NCBI RefSeq assembly: GCF_000161835.1
Contig: NZ_GG697169.2
Span: forward strand, 1,296,418 to 1,360,417
Direction: 5' to 3'
DNA from: Thalassobium sp. R2A62
GTDB taxonomy: Bacteria; Pseudomonadota; Alphaproteobacteria; Rhodobacterales; Rhodobacteraceae
Length of the DNA: 64,000 nucleotides
Both the position numbers and the translations under genes were made by a program. This document shows, in pieces, positions 28,331-37,711 of the stretch; positions within the stretch are counted from its first letter, which is position 1; each line of letters begins with the position of its first letter. The notes under the pieces were generated by a model. That model had not been told where the DNA came from. It made no database searches and saw only the letters and a list, made by a program, of their open reading frames with translations.

Positions 28331-28367
28331 TTGCCCCCATTTTGAGGTAAAGGTCACTTGGGGGCAA
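28331..28367. repeat. Inverted repeat upstream of the 50-aa lipoprotein
   Basis: TTGCCCCC (28331-28338) and GGGGGCAA (28360-28367) are perfect complements separated by 21 nt, and ACGGG (28313-28317) with CCCGT (28326-28330) makes a second small stem beside it. They lie in the 214-nt gap 28281-28494 between the exported-protein gene and the lipoprotein gene. No T run follows. They may process or regulate the transcript. Confidence 0.45.
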
Positions 28368-28494
28368 CCTAGTGGAAAGATACGGGAAAACCTGTGCAAA
28401 AGATATTTTGGTTTTAGAGCTGTTTGACCCTGTGACACGGACGCATCAAAACCGTCATTGGATGAGCTATCGGTCGCAACATATTGTATGCGCA

Positions 28495-28890
28495 TCAAAA
28501 TTGCTCCCAGATACAGAGCCCGTTTTCGACACTAAATGCCTCGAAAATCTGGGTTGCTTCGGGTGTTATGACACCAAACTCGACTTCTCGGTCCGACAAC
28601 GTAATCACCACAGACCGCGCATCCCACTCATTTTCAAGCAATGCGGGCAGCGCATAAACGGTACACAGATGCGAGAAATCCGCCTCGACATCCGCATAGG
28701 TCAATGCCTCTGCGTCCTGCGCAATCTGAGGCGCCAAAAATCGGAACCGAGCCGTCGATGTGTCGGCCTCTAGCACAACATCATAGAGCGCCAGCTCCTG
28801 CCCCGACGGGACAGTTACATCCGCAGTGACAGCACTTGCTGAGCTCAGAACGAGCGCCACGATATATGATGTAAAAGAACGCAAGATCAC
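28495..28890 (-). CDS. Exported hypothetical protein downstream of pccB
   Basis: A protein of about 130 residues with an N-terminal hydrophobic signal segment (SFTSYIVALVLSSASAVTA), followed by a soluble mature domain that resembles a small exported beta-rich module (DVTVPSGQELALYDVV, TARFRFLAPQI). Two Cys residues (HLCTVYALP and NGLCIWEQF) may form a disulfide. The start is uncertain: GTG 28890 begins 2 nt after the pccB stop, TTG 28884 is an alternative with AGGTG upstream, and a longer ATG at 28923 lies inside pccB. No known function that I can defend. Confidence 0.65.
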   Translation of the reverse strand: MILRSFTSYIVALVLSSASAVTADVTVPSGQELALYDVVLEADTSTARFRFLAPQIAQDAEALTYADVEADFSHLCTVYALPALLENEWDARSVVITLSDREVEFGVITPEATQIFEAFSVENGLCIWEQF

Positions 28891-28892
28891 AC

Positions 28893-30425
28893 CTACAACG
28901 GAATGTTGTCGTGTTTCTTCCAAGGGTTCTTGAGGTTCTTGTTGCGCAAACTCGCAAAAGCGCGGCTGACCCGCTTGCGTGTCGATTGCGGCATGATCAC
29001 CTCGTCGATAAAGCCCTTTTCGGCAGCGACAAATGGGTTTGCGAACCTGTCTTCATAGTCTGCGGTCCGCTCCGCGATCTTTTCAGCGTCGCCCAGCTCG
29101 GAACGATACAGGATCTCGGTCGCACCCTTGGCCCCCATCACTGCGATCTCGGCTGTTGGCCATGCATAGTTAAAGTCGCCGCGCAGGTGCTTGGAAGCCA
29201 TCACATCATAGGCCCCGCCATAAGCTTTGCGGGTGATCACTGTGACTTTGGGCACCGTTGCCTCGCCATAAGCAAAGAGCAACTTGGCCCCGTGCTTGAT
29301 CACGCCACCGTATTCTTGGGACGTGCCCGGCAAAAAGCCCGGAACATCAACCAAGGTCAAAATCGGAATTTCGAACGCATCACAGAACCGGACAAACCGT
29401 GCCGCCTTGCGGCTTGCATCGATATCCAGACATCCAGCCAAAACTGTTGGTTGGTTTGCAACAACTCCAACAGTGCCGCCTTCGAGACGGACAAATCCGG
29501 TCAGGATGTTTTTGGCAAAATCCTCTTGGATCTCATAGAAATCGCCCTCATCCGCGAGCTTCTGAATGAGCTCTTTCATATCATAAGGGGTATTGGGGTT
29601 TTCTGGCACCAAGGTATCGAGGCTGGTTTCGATACGGTTCACATCGTCAAAGAACGGTCGAACTGGCGGTTTTTCACGATTGTTCAACGGCAGAAAATCA
29701 ACGAGGCGACGCACTTCGGCCAATGCTTCGACGTCATTCTCAAAGGCGCCATCTGCAACTGACGACTTCTTAGTATGCGTTGACGCGCCACCCAATTCCT
29801 CGGCAGTGACCACCTCGTTCGTGACAGTTTTCACAACATCAGGGCCGGTTACGAACATGTAAGACGTGTCTTTTACCATAAAGATAAAGTCAGTCATCGC
29901 AGGACTATAAACAGCACCACCAGCACATGGCCCCATGATCAAACTGATCTGAGGCACGACACCCGACGCCATGATGTTGCGTTGGAAGACCTCAGCATAG
30001 CCCGCAAGCGACGCGACGCCCTCTTGGATACGCGCACCGCCGGAATCGTTAATCCCAATAATTGGTGCCCCGTTCTGAACCGCCATATCCTGAATTTTGC
30101 AGATCTTTTGCGCGTGGGTTTCAGACAGCGAACCGCCGAACACAGTAAAATCCTGACTGAACACATAGACCATACGTCCATTGATTGTGCCCCAGCCCGT
30201 TACGACACCATCACCAGCAGGCCGATCTTCTTGCATTCCGAATTCGGTGCACCGGTGGGCCACGAACATATCAAATTCTTCGAACGACCCCTCGTCCAAC
30301 AACAGATCAATCCGCTCGCGGGCCGTCAATTTACCCTTGGAATGCTGGGCATCGATCCGACGCTGGCCACCCCCGATACGTGCAGTTTGACGGCGGGCGT
30401 CTAGCTCTTGCAGAATGTCTTTCAT
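28893..30425 (-). CDS. pccB: Propionyl-CoA carboxylase beta subunit (carboxyltransferase)
   Basis: PccB transfers the carboxyl group from biotin to propionyl-CoA, giving methylmalonyl-CoA. The 510 residues have the crotonase-like two-domain carboxyltransferase: an N-terminal half with [20 protein letters not shown] and [17 protein letters not shown], and a C-terminal half with [18 protein letters not shown] and [21 protein letters not shown] precedes the start. It heads the minus-strand pcc group and has TTTGCAAA boxes in its promoter region, facing an MFS gene and pccR. Confidence 0.95.
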   Translation of the reverse strand: MKDILQELDARRQTARIGGGQRRIDAQHSKGKLTARERIDLLLDEGSFEEFDMFVAHRCTEFGMQEDRPAGDGVVTGWGTINGRMVYVFSQDFTVFGGSLSETHAQKICKIQDMAVQNGAPIIGINDSGGARIQEGVASLAGYAEVFQRNIMASGVVPQISLIMGPCAGGAVYSPAMTDFIFMVKDTSYMFVTGPDVVKTVTNEVVTAEELGGASTHTKKSSVADGAFENDVEALAEVRRLVDFLPLNNREKPPVRPFFDDVNRIETSLDTLVPENPNTPYDMKELIQKLADEGDFYEIQEDFAKNILTGFVRLEGGTVGVVANQPTVLAGCLDIDASRKAARFVRFCDAFEIPILTLVDVPGFLPGTSQEYGGVIKHGAKLLFAYGEATVPKVTVITRKAYGGAYDVMASKHLRGDFNYAWPTAEIAVMGAKGATEILYRSELGDAEKIAERTADYEDRFANPFVAAEKGFIDEVIMPQSTRKRVSRAFASLRNKNLKNPWKKHDNIPL

Positions 30426-30495
30426 GATCCGGCTCCTGACTGGTCGGGACTATTCTAGCAAGATTGCGGCATCGCCAAAAGAGCGATTAGGCAAA

Positions 30496-30535
30496 TTTGC
30501 AAACCCCACAGTTAGCTGAATGATATTTTTGCAAA
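30496..30535. promoter_or_regulatory. Two TTTGCAAA boxes, predicted PccR operator upstream of pccB
   Basis: Perfect TTTGCAAA palindromes occur at 30496-30503 and 30528-30535, 32 bp apart (about three helical turns), each flanked by a further CAAATTTG half. In Rhodobacter sphaeroides PccR acts through TTTGCAAA-N4-TTTGCAAA upstream of pccB; here the spacing differs but the core is identical, and a PccR homologue is encoded nearby. The boxes lie 71-110 nt before the pccB start and 103-142 nt before the divergent MFS start, so they may control both. Confidence 0.72.
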
Positions 30536-30637
30536 TTTGTTAAATTTTTACATTCCAGCCCCCGCACAGAGACCTGTGCATCCCTACAGAGCCACCCACA
30601 ATGGACAATCCACCACCCTACAACTATTAATTGAATC

Positions 30638-31852
30638 ATGAATAATCTCAACTCGGTACGGCTATTCGATCGCACCACTCCTCCTCACATTCTGACCCTT
30701 GTTCTACTGGCAGGCTTGCCCGCCATGAACATGAGCATTTTCTTGCCTTCACTTCAGAATATGACGGACTACTTTCAGACCGATTATGCGCTGATGCAGC
30801 TGTCGGTGTCCGGCTATCTGGCGGCCACTGCGGTGCTCCAAGTTATCGTAGGTCCCATCTCGGACCGTTTTGGACGACGTCCCGTTATTTTGTGGTCGAT
30901 TGTTCTATTTTGCCTGGCGACACTAGGATGCCTGTTGTCGACAAGCATCGAAATGTTCCTCGCCTTTCGACTGCTTCAATGTATGATCGTCGCAGCAATG
31001 GTTCTGAGCCGCGCGGTCGTCCGCGATATGGTGAATGAACGCGAGGCCGCGTCGATGATCGGCTATGTGACGATGGGCATGGCGCTGGTTCCGATGGTCG
31101 GCCCAATGATCGGCGGCGCCCTCGATCAACTGTTCGATTGGCGTGCCACTTTCGTATTTCTAATCATTGCCGGCGTGGGAACTTGGATCTGGGCCTATGC
31201 CGATCTCAAAGAGACGCTGAACAACAGTGGCGTGACCTTTGGTGAACAGGTCCGTACCTACCCCGAGCTATTCACATCCCGCAGATTTTGGGGGTATGTG
31301 CTCTGCGCCGCGTTCGTGTCCGGCGCGTTCTTTGCCTTCCTTGGTGGTGCGCCTTTTGTTGCCGCTGAAACCTTTGGGCTCAATCCAGTTTGGACGGGCA
31401 TCGCCTTGGGCGCACCCGCAATCGGCTATGCATTTGGCAACTTTCTATCGGGACGGTTCTCAACACGAATGGGGCTGAACTGGATGGTCTTGACGGGGAC
31501 ACTGATCACGACGACCGGCATGCTCGTGTCACTCCTACTTGCCCTCAGCGGAATTTCTGGCGCCCTCATCTTCTTTGGGTTCTGTACCTTTGTTGGCGTC
31601 GGCAACGGAATGGTGATGCCAAATGCAACAGCAGGCATGTTGTCAGTACGCCCGCATCTCGCCGGAACAGCCAGCGGCATTGGCGGTGCAATCTTGATCG
31701 GTGGCGGCGCCGCGATGGCCGCCTTCACCGGTCCTTTGCTTGAGGCTGGTCAAGGTGCACTACCCCTGCAGTGGATCATGTTCCTGACAGCTGCGGTTTC
31801 GATCATGTGTATTGGCTATGTCATCCGGCGCGAACAAAATGTAGTGAGATGA
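30638..31852 (+). CDS. MFS transporter, Bcr/CflA drug-exporter type
   Basis: A 404-residue protein with 12 predicted transmembrane helices and the MFS motif A GPISDRFGRRPV between helices 2 and 3 (about 70-81), an RAVVRDM segment in helix 4/5 and a GGALDQLFDWRATFVF region typical of the Bcr/CflA branch, which exports drugs or small metabolites by proton antiport. It is divergent from pccB across a region with TTTGCAAA boxes and 64 nt upstream of pccR on the same strand, so it may be co-regulated with propionate metabolism. Substrate unknown. Confidence 0.88.
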   Translation: MNNLNSVRLFDRTTPPHILTLVLLAGLPAMNMSIFLPSLQNMTDYFQTDYALMQLSVSGYLAATAVLQVIVGPISDRFGRRPVILWSIVLFCLATLGCLLSTSIEMFLAFRLLQCMIVAAMVLSRAVVRDMVNEREAASMIGYVTMGMALVPMVGPMIGGALDQLFDWRATFVFLIIAGVGTWIWAYADLKETLNNSGVTFGEQVRTYPELFTSRRFWGYVLCAAFVSGAFFAFLGGAPFVAAETFGLNPVWTGIALGAPAIGYAFGNFLSGRFSTRMGLNWMVLTGTLITTTGMLVSLLLALSGISGALIFFGFCTFVGVGNGMVMPNATAGMLSVRPHLAGTASGIGGAILIGGGAAMAAFTGPLLEAGQGALPLQWIMFLTAAVSIMCIGYVIRREQNVVR

Positions 31853-31856
31853 CCCC

Positions 31857-31906
31857 TTTTCGCATCGCTTTGCAAAGACTACCCTAGCGACTAGCAAAAT
31901 TGCGAA
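31857..31906. promoter_or_regulatory. Predicted PccR box upstream of pccR
   Basis: A perfect TTTGCAAA at 31869-31876 is preceded after 4 nt by TTTTCGCA (31857-31864, 5 of 8 matches), giving the known TTTGCAAA-N4-TTTGCAAA layout, and AGCAAAATTGCGAA at 31893-31906 is a degenerate second copy. They lie 10-60 nt before the pccR start, fitting autoregulation. The MFS stop is at 31852. Confidence 0.62.
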
Positions 31907-31916
31907 GAGGCGCGAG

Positions 31917-33305
31917 ATGGCCACACAAAAACTCTATGCTGGTGTGAAACTGCGCGACATGCGCGGGCGATTGGGCATTACACAAAAGGATTTTGCCGCA
32001 AAACTGGGGATCTCGCTGCCCTATCTCAACCAGATGGAAAACAACAACCGTCCTGTATCCACAGGCGTTGTTCTCGCATTGGCCCAGGAATTTGGCTTTG
32101 ACGTCACCGAGCTTCAATCAGGGGACGAGGCGCGATTGATCAGTGATATGCGAGAAGCTCTTGCCGATCCCGTATTTGCCGGTGTCGAGCCGCCCTTGGG
32201 GGATTTGCGCCTGATGGCCTCGAACGCCCCCGCGGTAGCCCGCGCATTTTTGGATCTCCACAGCGCATACCGCCAAAGCCACGAACGCCTCGCGTCGCTC
32301 GATGAGGCCTTGGGCCGCGAAGATGCGCGCGTGCGCCCATCCGCATGGGAAGAGGTGCGCGACTTCTTCCATTATTGTGACAATTACATCGATGCCGTGG
32401 ACCGCGCCGCTGAACGTTTCGCCAACACCGAAAACCTGATGTATGCCGCCGAGACATCTTTGCGCAAAGCTGGCGTTGATGTCCGCGTCGCGCCAGATCA
32501 TCCAGTACGCCAATACGATCCCGAGACCCGTATCCTGTTGTTGTCCAGCCGCAGTGCTGCGCCGACACAGCGATTTCAGATGCTGCTTCAGGTCGCTCTG
32601 ATCTCGCAAGACAAACTGCTCGAGGCCACGCTAGATCTGGCCCGCTTCCAAACGGACGAGGCCCGCGCGATCGCCAAAATCGGCCTTGCCAATTATTTTG
32701 CCGGTGCGGCCCTCATGCCGTACGGCGCGTTTCTCAAAGCGGCGGGCGAAACCCGTCATGATCTGGAACAGCTGGCCGATCAATTTGGCACCTCTTTCGA
32801 ACAGGTCGCTCACCGTTTGTCGACGATGCAACGCCCCGGTGCCAAAGGTATTCCGTTCTTCTTTGTCCGAGTAGATCAGGCCGGCACGATCACCAAACGG
32901 CATTCGGCCACTCGTCTACAGTTTGCGCGCTATGGCGGCGCCTGTCCGCTGTGGAACGTTCACGCAGCCTTTGAAACCCCTGCCCAATTCTTGCGTCAGT
33001 TGGCTGAAACACCAGATGGCGTTCGCTACTTTTGCCTCGCGCGGGACGTGTCAAAATCAGGTGGCGCCTACCACACCCCACAGCGCCGGTATGCGATCGG
33101 CCTTGGGTGCGAGGTGCGGCACGCCGATGCATTGGTCTATGCAGATCATATGGAACTGGACGCGGCGGATGCATTCGAACCTATCGGGATCTCTTGCCGC
33201 ATCTGCGAACGCAAATCATGCCACCAACGCTCGGTTCCACCTCTCGAGCGACGCTTGAATGTTGACCCCAACACCCGTGATGTTCTGCCGTACCAAGTGA
33301 ATTGA
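31917..33305 (+). CDS. pccR: Short-chain fatty acyl-CoA regulator PccR (ScfR family)
   Basis: A 462-residue transcription factor with an N-terminal XRE helix-turn-helix (KLRDMRGRLGITQKDFAAKL, residues 11-30, through NQMENNNRPVS), a long middle domain of the short-chain acyl-CoA regulator family with a peptidase-like DUF955 remnant (ALISQDKLLEATLDLARFQ to FGTSFEQVAHRLSTM), and a C-terminal Cys-rich segment (ISCRICERKSCHQR). In R. sphaeroides the homologue controls pccB in response to acyl-CoA. Its place next to pccB and TTTGCAAA boxes supports the same role. Confidence 0.88.
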   Translation: MATQKLYAGVKLRDMRGRLGITQKDFAAKLGISLPYLNQMENNNRPVSTGVVLALAQEFGFDVTELQSGDEARLISDMREALADPVFAGVEPPLGDLRLMASNAPAVARAFLDLHSAYRQSHERLASLDEALGREDARVRPSAWEEVRDFFHYCDNYIDAVDRAAERFANTENLMYAAETSLRKAGVDVRVAPDHPVRQYDPETRILLLSSRSAAPTQRFQMLLQVALISQDKLLEATLDLARFQTDEARAIAKIGLANYFAGAALMPYGAFLKAAGETRHDLEQLADQFGTSFEQVAHRLSTMQRPGAKGIPFFFVRVDQAGTITKRHSATRLQFARYGGACPLWNVHAAFETPAQFLRQLAETPDGVRYFCLARDVSKSGGAYHTPQRRYAIGLGCEVRHADALVYADHMELDAADAFEPIGISCRICERKSCHQRSVPPLERRLNVDPNTRDVLPYQVN

Positions 33306-33365
33306 ACTTGCCCTAGCCCCGACACTGGGGCAGCCTGACATAACAACTTAGACAGGAGCAGCCCG

Positions 33366-33821
33366 ATGGAAATGACTGGAACGCGAGTGATCGCCGCAGA
33401 TCGCGCCACCGTCTGGGCCGCTCTCAATGACGCAGATACGCTGCAGGCCTGCATCCCGGGATGTGAAGAACTCACCGGCACCCCCGAGGACGGGTTCGAG
33501 GCCGTCGTGAAGCAAAAGGTCGGCCCTGTAAAAGCGGCATTCAAAGGCGGGGTCATCCTGTCCGACGTCGTCCCCGAAACCAGCTATACCATCACGGGCG
33601 AAGGCAAAGGCGGCGTTGCGGGCTTTGCCAAGGGCGGGGCGAGTGTGTCCCTATCGGATGTCGAAGGTGGCACAGAACTGTCCTATGATGTGACGGCAAA
33701 GGTTGGCGGCAAGATTGCCCAACTCGGCAGCCGTTTGATAGATGGGTTTGCACGCAAAATGGCCGACGCATTTTTCGAAAACTTCCAAGCCACGGTCGAG
33801 GGTACAAGCGAGGCTGACTAG
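33366..33821 (+). CDS. CoxG-like SRPBCC protein
   Basis: A 151-residue SRPBCC-fold protein of the CoxG family (carbon monoxide dehydrogenase subunit G, needed to anchor or mature CO dehydrogenase in some bacteria). The family shows in the DRATVWAALNDADTLQACIPGCEELTG opening and in the GEGKGGVAGFAKGGASVSL block near residues 78-96. No coxMSL genes lie nearby, so a CO-related job is not supported here and it may bind another ligand. AGGAGCAGCCC precedes the start. Its stop overlaps the convergent nuclease gene in CTAG. Confidence 0.8.
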   Translation: MEMTGTRVIAADRATVWAALNDADTLQACIPGCEELTGTPEDGFEAVVKQKVGPVKAAFKGGVILSDVVPETSYTITGEGKGGVAGFAKGGASVSLSDVEGGTELSYDVTAKVGGKIAQLGSRLIDGFARKMADAFFENFQATVEGTSEAD

Positions 33822-34474
33822 CCGCCTCTGGCCGCATGCCATCCCGCAGTGCGCGCCTCTGTTTCAGAACAAAACCAGCGTTCGCCACGTGGCGGGTCAA
33901 TGCCTGTCCGATCGTAGAAACGGCTGCCTTCAACGTGGTAAATTCGCCCGTTGGCGCTGATATTGCCTTTGATGGAACAGTTCGGGTCCGACGCACGGCG
34001 CCCGTTGATCCGCATCAACCGAAATTCAGATGGATCAACCATTTGCCCTGACCACAAACCCGCACCCTGCGCGCGCGCTGAGTTTTCCAGAGCAACATAG
34101 GCCTGCGAATATTTACGGTATGCCTGTGCCCAGCCCGCCTGCACCATCGCAGCGGTGATATCAGTGCCACCACTGCTGCAAAGACCAACCAAACGCCCGT
34201 ACCGGTCAACGTCGACAATATCACAAGACACGGTTGCCCCCTGATACGCCCGTCGCAATTGTTCGGTGACCCACGCGCCACAGCGCCATTCCGCACCTTG
34301 GTCAGATGTGCAGGTCTGCGCCATTTCTGGCGCGTCAATCCCGTGAAGACGGACCCATTCACCCGCAATTTCCAACGTGTCCCCATCAATGATGATCGCA
34401 CGGCCAGAAATGGTTGCGGCACTCGATCCGCTCGCGAGACACATAAAGAAGCACAGGAAAATGATACGTTGCAT
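33818..34474 (-). CDS. Exported thermonuclease-family (SNase) protein
   Basis: The 218-residue protein has a signal peptide (MQRIIFLCFFMCLASGSSAA) and a staphylococcal-nuclease-like OB domain with IIIDGDTLEIAGEWVRLHGI (about 27-46), DAPEMAQTC and VDVDRYGRLVGLC, holding the metal-binding Asp residues and catalytic Arg/Glu. A C-terminal region with DPNCSIKGNISANGRIYHVEGS to GERWFCSETEA looks like an excalibur-like/lectin module. It is probably a secreted nuclease. Convergent to coxG with a 4-nt CTAG overlap. Confidence 0.85.
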   Translation of the reverse strand: MQRIIFLCFFMCLASGSSAATISGRAIIIDGDTLEIAGEWVRLHGIDAPEMAQTCTSDQGAEWRCGAWVTEQLRRAYQGATVSCDIVDVDRYGRLVGLCSSGGTDITAAMVQAGWAQAYRKYSQAYVALENSARAQGAGLWSGQMVDPSEFRLMRINGRRASDPNCSIKGNISANGRIYHVEGSRFYDRTGIDPPRGERWFCSETEARTAGWHAARGG

Positions 34475-34538
34475 AGCACTGAACTAAGCAAGTTTCGCAG
34501 TCTTCCAAGTCCTAATCTTAAGAATTGGTTAACTTTCG

Positions 34539-36197
34539 TTAACGCTGTTTTGTTTTCCACTCGGGGTGAATCCACGGCTCGTCATTCAAGCGTGGCAGGC
34601 GATCTTTGCCCAAGATGTGATCAGATGCTTTTTCCCCAACCATGATCGACGGACCGTTCAAATTGCCGTTGGTGATCTGGGGGAAAATCGAACTGTCCGC
34701 CACACGCAGCCCGTCCACACCGATCACACGGGCATCGGGGTCCACAACGGCCATTGGATCGTCCGCCCGCCCCATTCGGCAGGTGCCACATGGGTGATAC
34801 GCACTCTCGACATGCTCGGAAATAAAGGCATTCAGTTGCTCGTCCGACTGGACCTCAGCCCCCGGTTGGATTTCGTGCTTGATGAAATCAGCAAAGGCCT
34901 CTTGCCCGAAAATCTCGCGGGTGAGTCGGATGCAGGTTCGGAATTCCTCCCAATCCTCGGGTCGCGACATGTAGTTGAACAAAATCTTTGGCGCATCTTC
35001 AGGATTACCCGACCGCAATGTGACGGCCCCACGCGACGTGGACCGCATCGGTCCCACATGCGCTTGGAAACCGTGCCCCTCTGCGGCAGCTTGGCCGTCA
35101 TAACGCACCGCAATCGGTAGGAAATGATACTGGATGTCCGGATAGGCAAGCCCCGCCTTTGAACGGATGAACGCCGCGCTCTCAAATTGGTTCGATGCCC
35201 CAAGACCTGTCTTGGTAAATAACCATTGCGCACCAATCCGCACCTTGCCGAACAGGTTCCAATGCTTGAACAAAGTCACCGGTTTGCTGGCCGCCATTTG
35301 GATATAGAGCTCTAAGTGGTCCTGCAAATTCTGCCCAACACCTGGGCGGTCAGCGACCACCTCGATCCCGTGCTCGGCCAAATGCGCCGCAGGGCCAATC
35401 CCCGAATGCATCAACAATGCGGGCGAGTTGATGGACGAGGCTGCAATGACAACTTCGCGCCGCGCACGGATCACCTCAACAGCGCCTCGGCGTTTGATCT
35501 CAACACCGACTGCGCGCCCGTTCTCAATGACCACGCGCCGCGCCAAACCGTTGATCAATGTACAATTGTCGCGTTTCAACGCAGGCCGCAAATAGGCGTT
35601 TGCGGCGGACCAACGTCGACCTTTGTAGACGGTCTGCTCCATCGGGCCAAAGCCCTCTTGCTTGCGCCCGTTATAGTCGTCTGTCGCCTCGTACCCAGCC
35701 TGCTTGCCTGCTTCGACAAAGGCCGTGAACAATGGATTATCTCTAGGCCCACGGCTGACATGCAACGGTCCATCGGTTCCGCGCCATTCGGGGTCGCCAC
35801 CATGCCCCCCGTCATCCCACGCCTCCATACGTTTAAAGTACGGCAGGACGTCAGCATAGGACCACCCAGACGCCCCCATAGCATCCCAAGTGTCGTAGTC
35901 ATGCGCATGACCACGGACATAGACCATCCCGTTGATAGAGGATGACCCACCAATGACCTTGCCCCGCGGCGTGGCCAATCGACGCCCACCCAAATGCGGC
36001 TCAGGCTCGGACTGATAGCCCCAATCATAGAGCTTCATGTTCATTGGATACGACAGAGCCGCTGGCATCTGGATGAACGGTCCCGCGTCAGTTCCACCAT
36101 GTTCAATCACAATGACACTTAGCCCGCCTTCGGACAGGCGGTAGGCCATCGCACATCCCGCTGAACCAGCGCCAACAATGACGATATCTGCTTCCAT
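34539..36197 (-). CDS. betA: Choline dehydrogenase
   Basis: BetA is the membrane-associated flavoprotein that oxidises choline to betaine aldehyde and on to glycine betaine. The 552-residue GMC oxidoreductase has the FAD-binding [18 protein letters not shown] (about 8-25), [20 protein letters not shown] (GMC signature 1), the [16 protein letters not shown] signature 2, and a C-terminal [11 protein letters not shown] with the catalytic His and later [16 protein letters not shown]. It is the last gene of the betI-betC-betB-betA group, matching the betICBA order known from Sinorhizobium meliloti. Confidence 0.93.
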   Translation of the reverse strand: MEADIVIVGAGSAGCAMAYRLSEGGLSVIVIEHGGTDAGPFIQMPAALSYPMNMKLYDWGYQSEPEPHLGGRRLATPRGKVIGGSSSINGMVYVRGHAHDYDTWDAMGASGWSYADVLPYFKRMEAWDDGGHGGDPEWRGTDGPLHVSRGPRDNPLFTAFVEAGKQAGYEATDDYNGRKQEGFGPMEQTVYKGRRWSAANAYLRPALKRDNCTLINGLARRVVIENGRAVGVEIKRRGAVEVIRARREVVIAASSINSPALLMHSGIGPAAHLAEHGIEVVADRPGVGQNLQDHLELYIQMAASKPVTLFKHWNLFGKVRIGAQWLFTKTGLGASNQFESAAFIRSKAGLAYPDIQYHFLPIAVRYDGQAAAEGHGFQAHVGPMRSTSRGAVTLRSGNPEDAPKILFNYMSRPEDWEEFRTCIRLTREIFGQEAFADFIKHEIQPGAEVQSDEQLNAFISEHVESAYHPCGTCRMGRADDPMAVVDPDARVIGVDGLRVADSSIFPQITNGNLNGPSIMVGEKASDHILGKDRLPRLNDEPWIHPEWKTKQR

Positions 36198-36230
36198 CAG
36201 ACCTGCTCCTTGTTGTCGACCATGACGCGC

Positions 36231-37688
36231 TTAGTACGGTGCATCGACAGGCCCCATCGCGACATAGACCGACTTGATCTGAGAGTAGTGCTCGATTGCA
36301 GCCTTCGAGTTTTCGCGCCCGACACCCGACGCCTTAGAGCCGCCAAACGGGGCCTCGACCGGAGCAAGGTTGTAGGTATTGATGTAGCAAGTGCCCGCTT
36401 CGAACGCCGCCGACACGCGGTGCGCACGGGTCAGATCACTCGTGAAAACACCCGCTGCTAGGCCAAATTCTGTGTCATTCGCCCGTGCAATTCCGTCCGC
36501 TTCATCGTCAAAATCGAGCACTGACAGAACTGGTCCGAAAATCTCTTCACGCGCAATGGTCATTTCATCTGTCACATCGGCAAAGATCGTCGGCTCGACG
36601 AAGAATCCATCACGGTCCAGCCGTGATCCACCAGCGACCAATCGGGCGCCTTCGGCTTTGCCCTTTTCGATATAGCCCAACACGATGTTCATCTGCGCCT
36701 CGGACACCATCGGGCCAAAGCTTGTCTCGGGGTCTTGCGGATCGCCGATCACCGCAGTTGCCAGACGTTCGGCCAAGCGGTTCAGAAACGCGTCTTTGAT
36801 CCCTGTTTGAACGAACACCCGTGTCCCGTTTGAACAGATCTGCCCGGACGAATAAAAATTGCCTAGGATCACGCCGCCGACTGCGGCCTCGATGTCCGCG
36901 TCGTCAAAGATCAGGATCGGGGATTTGCCGCCCAACTCCATCGTGACATGCTTGATGCCTTCGGCTGCGGCTGCATACACCTTGCGCCCTGTAGGCACAG
37001 AACCCGTCAGCGATACCTTGTCGACACGTGGATCCGTGACCAACGACGCGCCCACATCGCCCAATCCCTGAACGACATTATAGAGCCCCGCAGGCAACCC
37101 CGCCTCGTGCAAAATCTCGGCCACTTTCAAAGCGCTCAGTGGCGTCGTCTCGGAGGGCTTGAAAACAATCGCATTGCCGCAGGCCAACGCTGGCGCGCCT
37201 TTCCAAGCCGCAATTTGCGCAGGGTAGTTCCACGCGCCGATACCAACACACAGGCCCAGTGGTTCGCGCCGCGTGTAGACAAAATCTTCGCCCAGCGGGA
37301 TATGCTCGCCCGTCAATGTCGCGGCCAAACCACCAAAGTATTCCAGCGCATCTGCCGCCGATGTCGCATCCGCCACCGAGGTTTCCTGATAGGGTTTGCC
37401 TGTGTCGAATGTCTCTAGCACCGACAAGTCGTGGTTCCGCTCGCGCATCATGTCCGCCGCGCGACGCATGATGCGGCCCCGCTCGGTGCCAGATGTCGCC
37501 GCCCATGACTTTTGCGCTGCAAGTGCTGATGTAATAGCCTGCTCGAGGATCGCAGGTGTTGCGGCATGTACTGTTGCAATCACCTCGCCGGTTGCGGGAT
37601 AGATCACAGAGATCTCCGCCCCATTGGAATCTTCGACATATGCGCCGTTGATATAGTGGCTGGCCGTTGGCTGAGTGGAATAGGTCAT
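36231..37688 (-). CDS. betB: Betaine aldehyde dehydrogenase
   Basis: BetB converts betaine aldehyde to the osmoprotectant glycine betaine with NAD(P)+. The 485-residue aldehyde dehydrogenase has the cofactor motif [12 protein letters not shown], the general base Glu251 in TMELGGKSP and the nucleophile Cys285 in [12 protein letters not shown], plus [20 protein letters not shown]. Start 37688 (MTYSTQPT) is favoured over the ATG at 37706 because the latter intrudes on betC. It is 33 nt before betA and follows betC by 23 nt. Confidence 0.93.
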   Translation of the reverse strand: MTYSTQPTASHYINGAYVEDSNGAEISVIYPATGEVIATVHAATPAILEQAITSALAAQKSWAATSGTERGRIMRRAADMMRERNHDLSVLETFDTGKPYQETSVADATSAADALEYFGGLAATLTGEHIPLGEDFVYTRREPLGLCVGIGAWNYPAQIAAWKGAPALACGNAIVFKPSETTPLSALKVAEILHEAGLPAGLYNVVQGLGDVGASLVTDPRVDKVSLTGSVPTGRKVYAAAAEGIKHVTMELGGKSPILIFDDADIEAAVGGVILGNFYSSGQICSNGTRVFVQTGIKDAFLNRLAERLATAVIGDPQDPETSFGPMVSEAQMNIVLGYIEKGKAEGARLVAGGSRLDRDGFFVEPTIFADVTDEMTIAREEIFGPVLSVLDFDDEADGIARANDTEFGLAAGVFTSDLTRAHRVSAAFEAGTCYINTYNLAPVEAPFGGSKASGVGRENSKAAIEHYSQIKSVYVAMGPVDAPY

Positions 37689-37711
37689 GGTGTGTCTCGC
37701 AATCAATATCG

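Noticed and set aside
34528-34543. GTTAAC repeated twice at the end of betA
   Set aside because: Each copy is itself a 6-bp palindrome, and together they make only a weak stem without a T run.
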